Assembly: GCF_007655135.1 (NCBI RefSeq)
Contig: NC_045129.1
Coordinates: forward strand, 20,868,274-20,932,273
Source of the DNA: Punica granatum
Lineage: Eukaryota; Streptophyta; Magnoliopsida; Myrtales; Lythraceae
Direction of reading: 5' to 3'
Length of the DNA: 64,000 nt
The notes beneath the pieces are model-generated. The model saw only the letters and a program-made list of their open reading frames with translations, ran no database searches and had not been told where the DNA came from. The translations under genes were made by a program, and so were the position numbers. Each line of letters begins with the position of its first letter. Positions within the stretch are counted from its first letter, which is position 1. Below are positions 22,321 through 33,930 of the stretch, piece after piece.

Positions 22321-22530
22321 GTAAGGCTTATCTATGTATAGGATGTTCCCCACGTGTCGGCATAGCCATGCGCCACACGACGGGAGAGGGGTTTCTATTA
22401 TGGCTTCTTGTTCGCAACATCAATGAAATCTCTCACGCATTTTTTGAATTCTCTTGCATTCTTTCTCCCTCTCCTATTCTCTACTTCGCAGCATTATAAA
22501 CTTTCTAAGACGATTCTCTCGAATTTCCAG
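22321..22530 (+). other. E2 predicted intron between gag-pro and pol
   Basis: 210 nt, 5' site GATGT|GTAAGG, 3' site GAATTTCCAG|GCTCC, possible branch point TTTCTAAGAC. Removal joins the frames in the same phase as in E1. No ATG precedes the pol block at the place where E1 has one. Hairpin CGTGT/ACACG at 22353-22379. Confidence 0.85.
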
Positions 22531-25500
22531 GCTCCACTCGAATCCAAATCCTCGACACTTCGATACGAACCTATCCCGAGGGCAACTCGGTGAGCCCCAA
22601 CCCGTATACTTTGGGGAAGGGCTCCCCGAGGACGGTCAAGTGCTCGAGATAGAAGAGAGTTTGCGTCGCCTCAAAGATCATCAAATCACCTCGGTCGAGC
22701 CAACGGAGGAGATCAACGTGGGCACCGAAGAAGAGCCTCGCACCTTGAAGATTGGGATAACTCTCGACCCCACACAGCGAACTCGGATGATCGACTTCCT
22801 GAAGGAATATCAGGAGGTCTTCGCCTGGTCTTACGCCGACATGCCAGGCTTAGACCCCTCGATAGTCGAACACTTTCTCCCGCTTGACACCGAGAAATTC
22901 CCACCCAAACGGCAACAGTTGCGACGACAACGGGCTAGCCTTCTCCTCCGCATCAAGGAGGAAGTCGTCAAGCAGATCAACGCGGGGTTCCTCGAGGTCT
23001 GCAATTATTCCGAATGGGTGGCGAACATTGTGCCAGTGGAAAAGAAGGACGGAAGGGTCTGAGTCTGCGTCGACTACCGAGATCTCAATAAGGCCAGCCC
23101 TAAAGACAATTTCCCCTTGCCGCACATCGACGTCCTAGTCGACAATACGGCGCGCCACGCCCAATTCTCTTTCATGGACGGCTTCTCCGGATACAATCAA
23201 ATCCGGATGGCCGAGAAGGACAAACTCAAGACAACGTTCACTACGATGTGGGGATCCTTTTGCTACCGCGTTATGCCTTTTGGCCTCAAGAATGCGGGGG
23301 CAACTTATCAGAGGGCTATGGTCACACTATTCCACGACATGATGCACAAGGAAGTCGAGGTGTATGTCGACGACATGATCGCCAAGTCTAAAGAAGGAGA
23401 AGATCACCTCGTCAACCTGAAGCGCCTTTTCGACCACCTAAAATAATACAAACTCCGGCTCAATCCGGCAAAGTGCACATTCGGCGCCCGGTCAGGAAAA
23501 CTACTCGGATTCGTGGTCAGTGAGCGCGGTATCGAAGTGGATCCGGATAAAGTCAAGGCGATCAAAGCACTTCCCCCACCGTCGACGATCCGAGAGGTGC
23601 GCGGTTTCTTGGGGCGACTGAATTACATCGCACGCTTCATTGCGAACCTGACAGATAAGTGCCAACCTCTCTTCCGCTTGCTCCGCAAAAATGCAGCAAT
23701 GGAATGGGACCACGAGTGCCAAAAGGCTTTTGACACCATCAAGGCCTACCTAATTCAGCCGCCGATATTGGTACCACCCCTGCCGAGCCAGCCCCTCATT
23801 TTGTACCTCACAGTGCGCCGACAGTCCTTAGGGTGCATGCTGGGGCAAGAAGACGAGTCAACGCGCACGGAAAGGGCGATATACTACTTGAGTAGGAAGT
23901 TCACCGAAGGGGAATCCAATTACCCAGAGATCGAAAAGATGTGTTGCGCGTTGGTGTGGGTCATGCAAAGACTCCGACAGTACACGCTCTACCACACGAT
24001 CCGCTTATTGTCAAAAGCGGACCCCTTGCGGTACTTGCTCGATAGCCCCTCCTCCGTGAGGAACATCGCAAAATGGCGCTGTCAGTTAACGGAATACGAT
24101 ATAGAGTACGTGCCTCGCACATCCGTCAAGGGGCAAGCGATTGCCGATCACCTAGCAGAATTCCCAGTCGATGACGACACGCCAATTAACACGGACTTTC
24201 CGGATGAAGGAATCCTCCAGGTGGATGAAGCGAAAGAGGAACCGACATGGAAAATGTATTTTGACGGGGCCGTCAATTCCGTGGGATCCGGAGTTGGGGC
24301 AGTTTTGATATCCCCGGACGGGCGCCATTACCCGGTCGCGGCGAAAGTGGATTTCTCATGTACCAACAACGTAGCCGAGTACGAGGCGTGCATTCTCGGT
24401 TTGCAAGCGGCGATCGATTTCAAGGTGAAGGAGTTAGAGGTGTTCGGTGATTCCATGCTCACAATCTTCCAAACGTTGGGGCAATGGAAGACGAAAGACG
24501 TAAAGTTAGTCCCGTATCATGAATACCTTGAGGAATTGGCGAAGAATTTCGAGAAAATCTCGTTCACCTACACTTCACGCGCAAAGAATCAGTTCGCCGA
24601 CGCACTTGCGACACTTGCGTCCATGGCGAGTATTTCGGAGGGGAATGTCGTCGAACCGCTCGAAATCGAAGTGGCCAAACGCCCGGCCCACTGCAACGCG
24701 ATCGAAGCGCCCGAAGCGAAGCCGTGGTATGAGGACATTAAGAATTTCTTGCAAACGGGCCATTATCCCCCATGTGCCGACCGCCGCGATCGAAAGACGC
24801 TCAGGCGCCTTGCGATGCACTACTTTCTGAGCGGCGAGATACTATATCGCCGTTCCTTTGATTCCACGCTACTCCGATGCATTGACGAGCACGAGTCACG
24901 GCGCCTCATGGAGGAGGTACATGGAGGAAACTGTGGGCCCCACATGAACGGCCTTATGCTCGCCAAGAAGATCATGCGCTTAGGCTATTATTGGTCCACC
25001 ATGGAGACTGACTACGAGAAGCACGTCAGGCACTGCCACCGATGTCAAGTCTACGCTGATTTGATCAGAGCGCCCCCCAACGAGCTGCGCCCCATGACAG
25101 CACCATGGCCTTTTTCGATGTGGGAAATGGATGTGATTGGCCCGATCAACCCCAAAGCATCTAACGGGCATATGTTCATTTTGGTGGCGATCGATTACTT
25201 CACCAAATGGATCGAGGCCATCACCCTTGCGTCGGTCACTGCAAAAGCTGTAGCCCGTTTTCTCAGACGCGATGTCATCGCCCGGTACGGAGTCCCCGCC
25301 ACGATCATCACGGACAATGCCAAGAACCTGAACAACAAGGTTATCAATGAGCTCTGTGCACAATTCAAAATCCGACACCGCAACTCCACCCCGTACCGTC
25401 CCCAAATGAACGGTGCGGTGGAAGCGGCAAATAAGAACATCAAAAAGATCATCGAGAAAATGACGGTGAACTATAAGGATTGGCACGAGATGCTCCCCTA

Positions 25501-25940
25501 CGCGCTCTTGGCGTACCGGACATCCATACGGACCTCAACCGGGGCAACCCCGTACTCCCTAGTCTATGGCATGGAGGCCGTCCTCCCAATCGAAGGCCGA
25601 ACTTGCAGAAGCGGAGTGGGCAAAACAGCGATACGAGCAACTGAACCTCATTGATGAAAAGAGGCTGAAGACGCTATGCCACGGACAGTGTTACCAGCAA
25701 AGAATGGCTCGAGCCTTTAACGCAAGAGTCCGCCACCGCGACTTTAGCCCCGGCGACCTCGTTTTGAGGAAAGTCCTACACGTCAAGCCGGACTCTCGTG
25801 GGAAGTTCTCGTACAAATACGACGGCCCCTTCGTCGTCAAAGAGGTTTTCTCCGGAGGAGCAATCATTCTAAGCGATATGGACGGCACCGAAAACGCCCT
25901 CCCCGTCAACGCTGACGCCCTCAAGAAGTACTATCCGTGA
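22531..25940 (+). pseudogene. pol: E2 pol: RT, RNase H, second RNase H, integrase (broken)
   Basis: Same domain order as E1 and E6. RT carries FMDGFSGYNQI and YVDDMIAKS (near 23361); the first RNase H has LYLTVRRQSLG; the second RNase H starts KMYFDGAVNSVGSG near 24250; integrase has HGGNCGPH and HCHRC for zinc binding and the core aspartates in EMDVIGP and ITDNAKN and glutamate in GAVEAANK; the end is ALKKYYP. Breaks: TGA at 23060-23062 just before the RT motif VCVDYRDL, TAA at 23444-23446, and an out-of-frame deletion of roughly 35-40 bases near 25595 in the integrase C-terminal part. The rest (23447-25590) is one open frame of over 700 codons. Confidence 0.93.
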
Positions 25941-26076
25941 GCGCTTGTATATTCTTTATCCCCCGGGCTCCGTGCCCGTTCCTATTGTAAGACATTTCTG
26001 TTTCTGTAAATGAGCATCAACTCTCACCATTTGTCCAATATTAAGCTTTCTTGAGAGAAAAAAACAAACTTTCCCG

Positions 26077-26349
26077 CTAGGTTGAAAACCTCTTCGAGGC
26101 GGCCTAGGCAAAAACTAGGGAATGAGTGGCACGACTTAAAATCCCGCAAAGGGGAGTCGCGGTAAAAGGAGAGCATAAATCATTTCCTCGCTAGGTCGAA
26201 AACCTCTTCGAGGCGGCCTATGCAAAAGTTAGAGGACCCGAGGGGTGTGGTCTCACCCGAACACGGGGAACCGCCGCAAAAGGTGAGCATTTATGTGAGA
26301 AAAGTCAAATAAAACACCCCGCTAGGTCATCATGCATTTTGCGGCCTAG
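26077..26349 (+). other. Five-hairpin array downstream of E2 pol
   Basis: Five hairpins in the same order as in E1 and E6: CTAGGTT/GGCCTAG with inner CCTC-TTC-GAGG (26077-26107); CGACT/AGTCG with inner TCCC/GGGG (26132-26159); TAGGTC/GGCCTA (26192-26220); GTGGT/ACCGC with inner CCCG/CGGG (26247-26274); CTAGGTC/GGCCTAG with inner GCA/TGC (26322-26349). Tails are GGCAAAA, GGTAAAA, TGCAAAA, CGCAAAA and GGCAAAA. The array starts 136 bases after the pol stop. Confidence 0.82.
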
Positions 26350-26954
26350 GCAAAAGTTAGGGGGCAATTTCGGCTCGACCACGAAAGAATGGCAACACTT
26401 CTCCGTGAAGCTGCACCGAGTAGTGGTTAGGCATTCTCCAACGCAAGCAAACTCTCTTCGACTCCCCAGGCTCGAGACTCGCCCTGGAATGGGGTCGAAT
26501 TGATGTATCCTTGATTTGGAGGATCCCCACAAGATCCCTCCCATTACCTCTATGTACATAATTCTACGGATTATCCGTCTCAGAAAAGCTATTCTCCAAT
26601 AGGGACACGGCCGCCTTCCAAATGGCCACTGATATCGTGTCCCCAACACATCTTGACATAGATTCCTTTACGCGTCGTAGTCTAAACGATTTCGCGCGGC
26701 TGACATCCTTTGCAGGCTTCTCTTTCCCCTATGCAGGTAAGATCAGGAACCCCAAGGGACGCTCCCCGTTGACGGATTCGCGTCTGCCTCATGCGGCAAA
26801 CCGTGATCTTGGGGCACCGAAAATCGTCAGGGAATGCCCCACGCCACCTAGGTCAATAATGCTGAAAGAAGAACAAATGACGGGAGATCACTATCAATCA
26901 CCACACATAAGGCAGTTCGAACCCAATCTCGATCGAGCCACGTCACATAGCGTC

Positions 26955-27300
26955 TTCGGGTCCATCCTAACCATTCGGGTTCATCCCGGTCACTCAGGTC
27001 CACCCTGGTCACATTCGGGTCCATCCCAGTCATTCGGGTCCATCCCGATCATTTGGGTCCATCCCGGTCACTCAGGTCCACCCTGGTCACATTCGGGTCC
27101 ATCCCGGTTATTCAGGTCCATCCTGGTCCCATTCAGCTCCTTTTGATCATTCAGGTCTATCCTGGTTCATGCATTCGGGTCCATCCCGGTCATTCGGGTC
27201 CATCCCGGTCACTCAGGTCCACCCTAGTCACATTCGGGTCCATCCCGGTCATTCAGGTCCATCCTAGTCCCATTCAGCTCCTTTCGATCATTCAGGTCCT
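26955..27300. repeat. Degenerate tandem array, about 20-40 bp units
   Basis: Repeats of TCGGGTCCATCCCGGTCA and TCAGGTCCACCCTGGTCA in alternation, with longer duplicated blocks (about 27055-27150 against 27180-27280). It looks like an older relative of the 43-bp array that follows. Confidence 0.88.
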
Positions 27301-27439
27301 CCAGGTCTAAATTCCGGTCACTCAGGTCTTCTCGATCGTTCGGGCTCATTCGACCTAATTTCCACTCGTTCAGATTCTTCTAGTCTAAATCCCGGTCACT
27401 CAGGATCCCTTCGGTCAAAATTCCGGTCATTCGGATCCT

Positions 27440-27985
27440 TCCGGTCTAAATCCCGGTCACCCAGGGTCCATTCGGGTCTATCCCGGTCATTCAGGTCTAT
27501 CCCGGTTCATGCATTCGGGTCTATCCCGGTCATTCAAGTCTATCCCGGTTCATGCATTCGGGTCCATCCTGGTCATTCAGGTCTATCCTGATTCATGCAT
27601 TCGGGTCCATCCCGGTCATTCAGGTCTATCCTGGTTCATGCATTCGGGTCTATCCCGATCATTCAGGTCTATCCTCGTTCATGCATTCGGGTCTATCCCG
27701 ATCATTCAAATCTATCCTGGTTCATGCATTCGGGTCTATCCCGGCCATTCAGGCCTATCCTAGTTCATGCATTCGGGTCTATCCCGGTCATTCAGGTCTA
27801 TCCTGGTTCAGGCATTCGGGTCTATCCCGGTCATTCAGGTCTATCATGGTTCACGCATTCGGGTCTATCCCGGTCATTCAGGTCTATCCTGGTTCACGCA
27901 TTCGGGTCTATCCCGGTCATTCAGGTCTATCCTGGCTCATCTGCATTCGGGTCCATCCCGGTATCCTTCAGGTCCATCCCGGTTC
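27440..27985. repeat. 43-bp tandem repeat, about 11 copies
   Basis: The unit holds CATGCATTCGGGTCTATCCC and GGTCATTCAGGTCTATCCTG. Copies differ mainly by C/T changes. The unit has almost no stops in any plus frame, giving long false ORFs. The internal halves (GGGTCTATCCCGG and AGGTCTATCCTGG) are related, so the unit is itself a doubled shorter repeat. Confidence 0.92.
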
Positions 27986-28121
27986 TAATTTTCAGTGCAA
28001 TATCCCAATACATCCAAGCAGGGCACGAGCAGCCATGGGGAAGCTGCAACAAAGCGGTCGCTGGGACCAAAAAGGGGTGCCTCTCATGGTCTTTGGCTAC
28101 ATCCTCTAACCGAGCATGCAA

Positions 28122-28137
28122 CCAAAGAGGGGCAAGC
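28122..28137 (+). promoter_or_regulatory. E2 polypurine tract
   Basis: CCAAAGAGGGGCAAGC directly before the 3' LTR start TGTTAGCACCCC. Same tract as in E1, E3 and E6. Confidence 0.9.
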
Positions 28138-29458
28138 TGTTAGCACCCCATTTTGGCCCACCGGCTTCCCACACGAGGATTCCCGACCGAAGCCTGGGAC
28201 ACTATTCATCACCCGGCAATCAGAGGCAAATAGGCGGACACGGGGTCATGAGCAACGGGAGAAGAGCACGATCCACTGAGAAAGGCGGAAGAGAGCAGTC
28301 GGAAGAACAAACGAACGAGAAATCCCGAAAACGACGGAGCTGGCACTGTGGCACTATTCATCACCGAGCCACCGAAGCACCGAAAGGTGCCCAATATGGG
28401 GCTTCAAAAATCCCCCTAAGTGCCAAAGTGACCAACGAAATGTCCGGGCGCATTTCCGGGGCATCCTGCTTAAGCCGGGACACCCCGATCCCCCACGGAC
28501 GCCTTTTCTGACAGAGCTCCCGGGGACCGCTCCACTGACAAGCAAACGGCCCCTTAAAGCAGGCCTACAGGCACCCAGGGACCATCAAAGTCGGGGAACA
28601 AGCGTCAGATGACCTTCCGGAACCCGACTCGGCTTCCCGAGAGACGTTTCAGTGGTCATGAACGTCTCCCGGCGAGCCTTCGGGGCACGTCCATGAAGAA
28701 CAGAGATCACAACGGTCCCCGAGCACCTCACAACGAGCCCCGAACACCTCAAGACATTCAGGGAACACTGAGAAAATCCCGGTCACAAGTCCCTAGGCCT
28801 TCCCGGGGCCAACGGTCCCCGACCGAGGGCGACGGGCCAACGATCCCTCGCGGGGCAAAAGGGTCGCCAAAATGAGTGTTAGGATGCACAAGGAGCAATC
28901 GGGGACCGGGGGATGCTAAACTCCACTCCGAACGTCCAAACAGGGCAAAACCGACTCCCGAGGCGCCGAGTCGCCCGAATGTTCGTTCACACGACGCATG
29001 GCGATATTAGGCTCATTCGAACCCTCGTCGTTCAAGCATTCCAAATCTACCAATTGATTGGACATCGGAGATCGGATGCGAGCTCAATCAAGTTTCAAGC
29101 ATTTTCCGGCTTTTCTCTCAATCGAATGGGACCCACAGCTCAACCAAGCCAAGCCATCAAGCCGCGGCTCAACCCCAAGCCACGGCTCAACCCTTGGCTC
29201 CGATTGGACGGCCCAAGCCGCGGCTTCCCCCCCCATGGCCGGCGGCTCCATCTGCCAAGACTCCCCCTCCACCACACATTTTGAATTTCCCTCACATCCA
29301 TCACCTCCCACCATCCATCCATCACACCCATCACCCTTCTTGCTTCCCCATCACTCTACATGACTATTTCCCTTCCCTAATTACCTTAGAAATTCGGCAG
29401 CCCCTCTTAAGCCCCTAAGCCATGATTAAATCTCCCTAATCGAGCCGTTAGCCATCCC

Positions 29459-29465
29459 TATAAAG
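29459..29465 (+). promoter_or_regulatory. TATA box of the E2 3' LTR
   Basis: CCCTATAAAGCC, a good plant TATA match, with CT-rich sequence (TTCTCCTTCTCTCTC) about 45-55 bases downstream as expected near a plant start site. E4 has TATATAAG at the matching place. Confidence 0.65.
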
Positions 29466-30420
29466 CCTCTAGCATCATTAGTTCTAATCACTTCTCCATT
29501 CTCCTTCTCTCTCAAGCCAATCTCTCTCCAAAAACCTCTCAAGCTCCAGCCCTCTCCCTCACTTTCGTTCAGCCCGGGCCAAGGCCGAAACCGGCTAAAA
29601 TCGCCGGAAAACCACCCGGTATTCCGGTAACCACCGGACCCGACTTAAGCCAAAAATCATCAAACTTCCTAGCCTACATATTTCCCACCCCCTAAGTCCA
29701 TTTCCGGGCTTAGATTTTCGATTTGAGGCCTCTAACACCCGTTCCAGCCGTGAGAACATTCGGGTCCCGAGATTTCCCTAGCCGTGCACACCGAGCAAGC
29801 CACGTGCCATTTCTTCCCACGACTTCGGCGAGTCGTGCCATCACGTTCAAAGGGTTCCTCACAACCCTCACTCTCCCCCGTGAAGAGGTGGTCACGGTCC
29901 GAGGGCCGATCAACCGTGCACAACCATCGTTTCATCCGTTTCTCCTTTACCGGGTTCACTAAACTTTTACCGAACTTTATCTCACATTTTCGGGTTTGTT
30001 CAGGCCTTGGCACGTTCGGGTCTGCCCATGGTCGTGTAGATCCGTCTCTTAGGAGTCCAACGAGCCCGACCTTGCACCGTGCCGTGCCCGGAGCTCGCGT
30101 GCCGACCCGTTCTTCCACAGACTGCCGCGGCTGCTTTCATTCGGGTCACTCACCCGTAACGTCCTATCCGAGTCTTGCGACTCCCACGGCCGCTTCCCCG
30201 ACTCTTTTCCTCGTGCATTGAGGCTAAGGGCGAATGCGTGAAAGTTTTTTTTTCTTTCGAATCCATATTGCCATGCAAATCCATGCATCGTCACATGTTT
30301 TTTTTCGTTTTGTTTCCTTTGTCACGTCCGAACGTCGTATGAGCATGCATGCTATGATGGGAGACGGCCTATTTCGAGGTTGGAGAGCCCCTCGTGGTCC
30401 ATAAGGGTCACAGGAACTCA

Positions 30421-30450
30421 CGGCCACCCCCCCCCCCAAAGGGGTGGCCG
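30421..30450 (+). other. LTR hairpin, 10-bp stem
   Basis: CGGCCACCCC pairs perfectly with GGGGTGGCCG around a loop with a run of C; the run of 11 C (30427-30437) is partly in the stem. First of three related hairpins in the E2 R-U5 part. Confidence 0.7.
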
Positions 30451-30607
30451 AGAGTCCCCTTGCCCCTCACGGACGCACGGGAAGTTCTTCTGCCCCGAAA
30501 TTCGTTGCTCCCTGCACTTCTTTGTCTCTAACCGTGACCACAATATACGTGCATGACGGGAAGACTCGGGATCTAGGCGTGAGAGACCCAAAAGAGAGTC
30601 GGTTGTG

Positions 30608-30661
30608 TCAAGGGAAGCTCACGGCCGCCACCCTTGCAAAGGGGGCCGAGAGGTCCCTTGA
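30608..30661 (+). other. LTR two-tier hairpin
   Basis: Outer stem TCAAGGGA/TCCCTTGA (8 bp, perfect), inner stem CGGCC/GGCCG, 200 bases after the first hairpin. Confidence 0.7.
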
Positions 30662-30924
30662 CCCACCTGAAGCCTTGGGGCTCTTAGCTTCGTGATGCCG
30701 TGTGTCTCCCGTGCATTATTCCTAAGATTATCATGAAATGAGCCAATGTTGTTAGTTGATTTTGTGTATATGATGTTCTTCGAGTGTCTCACATGTTCAT
30801 TTGTGCGGATCGGGGTCGTGTCGACGTCGATTTAGTAAAATGTGTGTTATTATCACGTATGTGTTATTTGTTGCATGCGAGGGACGATTAGGAACGGTGT
30901 GAAAGACCCACCGAAACTCGAATC

Positions 30925-30981
30925 GGGTCAAGGAGTATTCGGCCATTCCCCCTCGAAAGGTGGCCGAATCACCCGTGACCC
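30925..30981 (+). other. LTR two-tier hairpin
   Basis: Outer stem GGGTCA/TGACCC, inner stem TTCGGCCA/TGGCCGAA (8 bp, perfect). Same architecture as 30608-30661 with a different outer stem. Confidence 0.7.
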
Positions 30982-33844
30982 TTTGGAGTCTCGGTTGGCC
31001 TCTCCATCATTCCGAAGTCGATCCTTGGAATTGTTTGTGATTACGCTTCCCTTTAATTGCTGTCTATACGCTTATTACTTATTCCACATGTTAGACCCCG
31101 ATATCACCCGCCAAAACCATAATCGAGACATGAAATAATAAATATCGAAGTATCTCACAAATGGGATAAACGAGACGTGTCATTCGGTTAATCAAATCAC
31201 TTGGACTAAATAATTGGACAAATTGATTATTAAGTCGTAAACGCATCGATGGTTCATGGAACGGCGAGGATGCCCTTTTCCTTGAAAAGCCTACAATTTC
31301 AAAATACCGAGTCGTGTAACACGAATAGAATTGATGTCTAAGGAGTACTCACGTGCCATGACTCGAGTCCGGGCCCGATTTGAGGCGGCCCGAGTCGGGG
31401 CACGAGAGTTCTTCTTAGACTCCTTCGTGTGACGCGATCTCCAATTTATACATGAACATTGAAATTTCATTATCCAAGGGCATAATCGTCATTCCGTGAT
31501 TCACCGATACCCTAGGCGTTAGGGAGCTGGAAACGCCTCGATCTATGGACGAAAAAGGGCTACCCGTCCGGGTACGAGTCTCATTCGCACGGCCCATTCC
31601 GTCCACTTTCGGTGTTTCTATCTTCCTATCGTAGATTCGGTGGGGAGCATGTTATTTCAATTACAAAACACAAGGAACCGGACTAATCATATACCCGACC
31701 TAATCAAACCCTAGATAATGGATAGGCGGAATGATAGATTTCAATCTAGAGTCAAAATACGAGTTTGGCTAATTCGGTGAAATCGCAGTGACACTTAACT
31801 GAATAAGAGCCTTTAAACAAACACACGTATGTAATTGGCTTAGAACCCCATTATAATCCACCATCTATGTTTGTCTAGGCTAGATACATTGTTTGCTAAT
31901 CAACCCCGATTAATAACTGATTAAATCACGTACAGTCGACTTAATACACCACTTGTCTGTATCCACCGACGGTTGTCAGTTATTGCCTGTATTGTGTCAG
32001 TTTTTTTATTAGTTTCCTTCTGTTTTGTTGTTGCATATGATAATTTATTGCGGTTCGGGCCCGAACCCATAGGTCACGTGTTGCACGGGGTCCAACGCCC
32101 CAAATCACCGAACACGATGTCCAACGCCTCTTAACTCACCGAGAGCGTGCAGCCCGAGTGCGGAATGGGATCTAGCCTCGATTCACCGTCACACTCCGAA
32201 TGCGGCCTATGTGGAAGGCGGATTTGGATTGAGTGCATGAAACGGGTTTAGATATCACCCGGGAGCTCGATCGGTCCATCGGATACAGTGAGAGCCGACT
32301 GGTTCTCCCAAAGACCGTTGGATCGATCGGACCCGACCCCCGGCTCTTCGAGCCCGCGTTGCCTTAATTTACTCATCGGTTATTCAAAATACTCGGTAAG
32401 TCGGAGCGGAATAGTGGCCCAATGCAAACCGATCGGGATCCATTTACTTATTCAGTTATACCTTGTAATTAGTTGAGAGAACATTGCGAGAACTTTATTT
32501 GTATATTCATTCATTCGATTGTAAGGATCCCCGATTGGCGAGCGAGAGGTCCGAGTGTCGAACCGGTCAAGTTGGTCTATCGCCACCTAAGGGTGAGTAA
32601 GCTTGGGTACTCGCGGTTTTGGTTCACGTAGGGAATCGACCATCACGGTTCGATGAACTGTAACTCTAAGATAGTGAACCGATTCCTCGACGCATAAGCC
32701 TACTCATCTTTCGGACTCTTGGCCCAACTTGATCAATTCATCGAATTTACGGTGTCAAAATGGGCGAGTCGAGCGCAACTCTAATTCATGCGGTAAATAA
32801 ACAAAACGGCAAGCCTAGCAAGCTAGAGTACCAAAAGGGCGTGCGGGATATAGGCCCGCACGTAATAGAACCCCCGAATTCGGAATTTTCGGTTCCGTAC
32901 GACCATTGCCTTAGCATTTAGGTGTACCCCGTACCCCTAGACCCGGGTAACTTGCCGGCCCTCGACCTTCGGGTCGTAAAGTGGCAAGTGGTGACTCCTT
33001 CTCACGTGCGTCCGTCGCGCGTCCCCGGGAAGGTGGACACTCCCAAGCCGCGTTTGCTTAGGCGCGCGCATGCGTGCCCCGACGAGATTAAATTCGGGTG
33101 CGCACACTAAACATGTAGACAATCGAGCGAATCACCTAATATCGACGCAACCGTCTTCCTCGAACATTTAGCGGCTTCAGCAGCGTGCACCATCCAAGAG
33201 GCTTGCCCAGGGAATTACAAGACACGGTTGGGGACAACAATCGCACAAAGCACCTGCTATGGGCCACTTCAACAAATGAAGACTAGGGCATCCTCGCCCA
33301 ACATTCGCACCGGGGAAATCTCGTATTTTCTTTCTAGACAATAGGGAAAATTCACATGTAAAGCTTGCAAGGGCAAATGACACGAAATTCGACTCCCGAG
33401 TGCACAAGAGTCAAACTTTCAAGAAAGCCGGCCCTCACAAAATGGGGCTGGGACAGCAAAACGCAACAAGTCTCCAACGGGGCAAAGCACACCAAAGCGG
33501 CCTCGGCGATGCAAAGTCGAGGAGTTTCAAATAAAGACACGGAGCACAAAACAAACCCCGGCTGTAAGAAAAAAAAAATATAGCAAAAAGAAGTGGAAAA
33601 AACCCGCCAACAAAAACAGAGAAAAGAGAGGGAAAAGACGTGGGAAAAACCCGCCAATGAACAAAACAAGGCACCGCCGAAATTTCAAACTCGGCATCGC
33701 CAATTCAAAAAAATCAACAAACCTCGACGAAAAGGGGAGTAGCAGACACAACTTCTCGACGGAGACAGAGCACCACGCACTCGGAGGTTTAATCCTTCGA
33801 ACCCTTCGCCCTTGTAAACTCGAGAGACTAAAGAATTGAGCTCG

Positions 33845-33930
33845 CTAAGTCGAAAACCCTTTTGGGGCGGCCTAGGCAAAAGTTAGGGCAAAAGAAAGGC
33901 ACGACCGAAAACCCCTTTGGGGCGGCCGTG
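33845..33930 (+). other. Remnant of the post-pol hairpin array in E3
   Basis: Two hairpins: CTAAGTC/GGCCTAG with inner CCC-TTTT-GGG (33845-33874, one mismatch) and CACGACC/GGCCGTG with inner CCCC-TTT-GGGG (33900-33930, one mismatch), with tails GGCAAAAG. They match hairpins 1 and 2 of the other elements. A third tail-like TAGCAAAATGAGAGC follows at about 33988 without a clear stem. Confidence 0.72.

Larger units (their letters stand above)
26350..28121 (+). other. E2 3' untranslated region
   Basis: Noncoding. 26350-26950 is unique apart from the GGATCC box near 26520 shared with E1 and E6. Two tandem arrays follow (listed separately). 27990-28121 ends in the conserved stretch (TTTGGCTACATCCTCTAACC and onward) before the polypurine tract. 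Confidence 0.8.
21773..33106 (+). mobile_element. E2: plus-strand Tat/Ogre-like element, 3' two thirds
   Basis: Continues from the end of gag-pro through intron, pol, hairpin array, tandem-repeat 3' UTR and polypurine tract to a complete 3' LTR. Its 5' part (ORF1, gag, most of protease) is missing from the window. E1 sits where it should continue, and the piece at 1-169 is probably its 5' LTR. Its LTR end (CGGGTGCGCACA) and proteins place it with E4 and E5, in a different subfamily from E1 and E6. Confidence 0.9.
28138..33106 (+). repeat. E2 3' LTR, complete (4969 bp)
   Basis: Starts TGTTAGCACCCCATTTTGG and ends TTCGGGTGCGCACA. A TATA box lies 1.3 kb in (29459-29465), followed by CT-rich sequence, so the R-U5 part is about 3.6 kb. 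Three two-tier hairpins lie at 30421-30450, 30608-30661 and 30925-30981. Near 32041-32130 is a stretch around GTCCAACGCCCC shared with E4 and, diverged, with the E1 and E6 LTRs. The next bases, CTAAA from 33107, would be the target duplication if the 5' flank were visible. Confidence 0.93.

Noticed and set aside
26622..27146. A 174-codon plus-strand open frame after E2 pol
   Set aside because: Its second half is tandem repeat and its first half has no counterpart in E1 or E6.
27509..28143. Open frames of 60-185 codons with repeats such as HSGLSRSFRSI
   Set aside because: The 43-bp repeat is open in all plus frames because its unit has no stop; the array lies between pol and the polypurine tract of E2.
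33352..33751. Open frames of 70-105 codons with hydrophobic runs on the minus strand
   Set aside because: They result from A-rich sequence on the plus strand read as phenylalanine and leucine; no relative elsewhere in the window.
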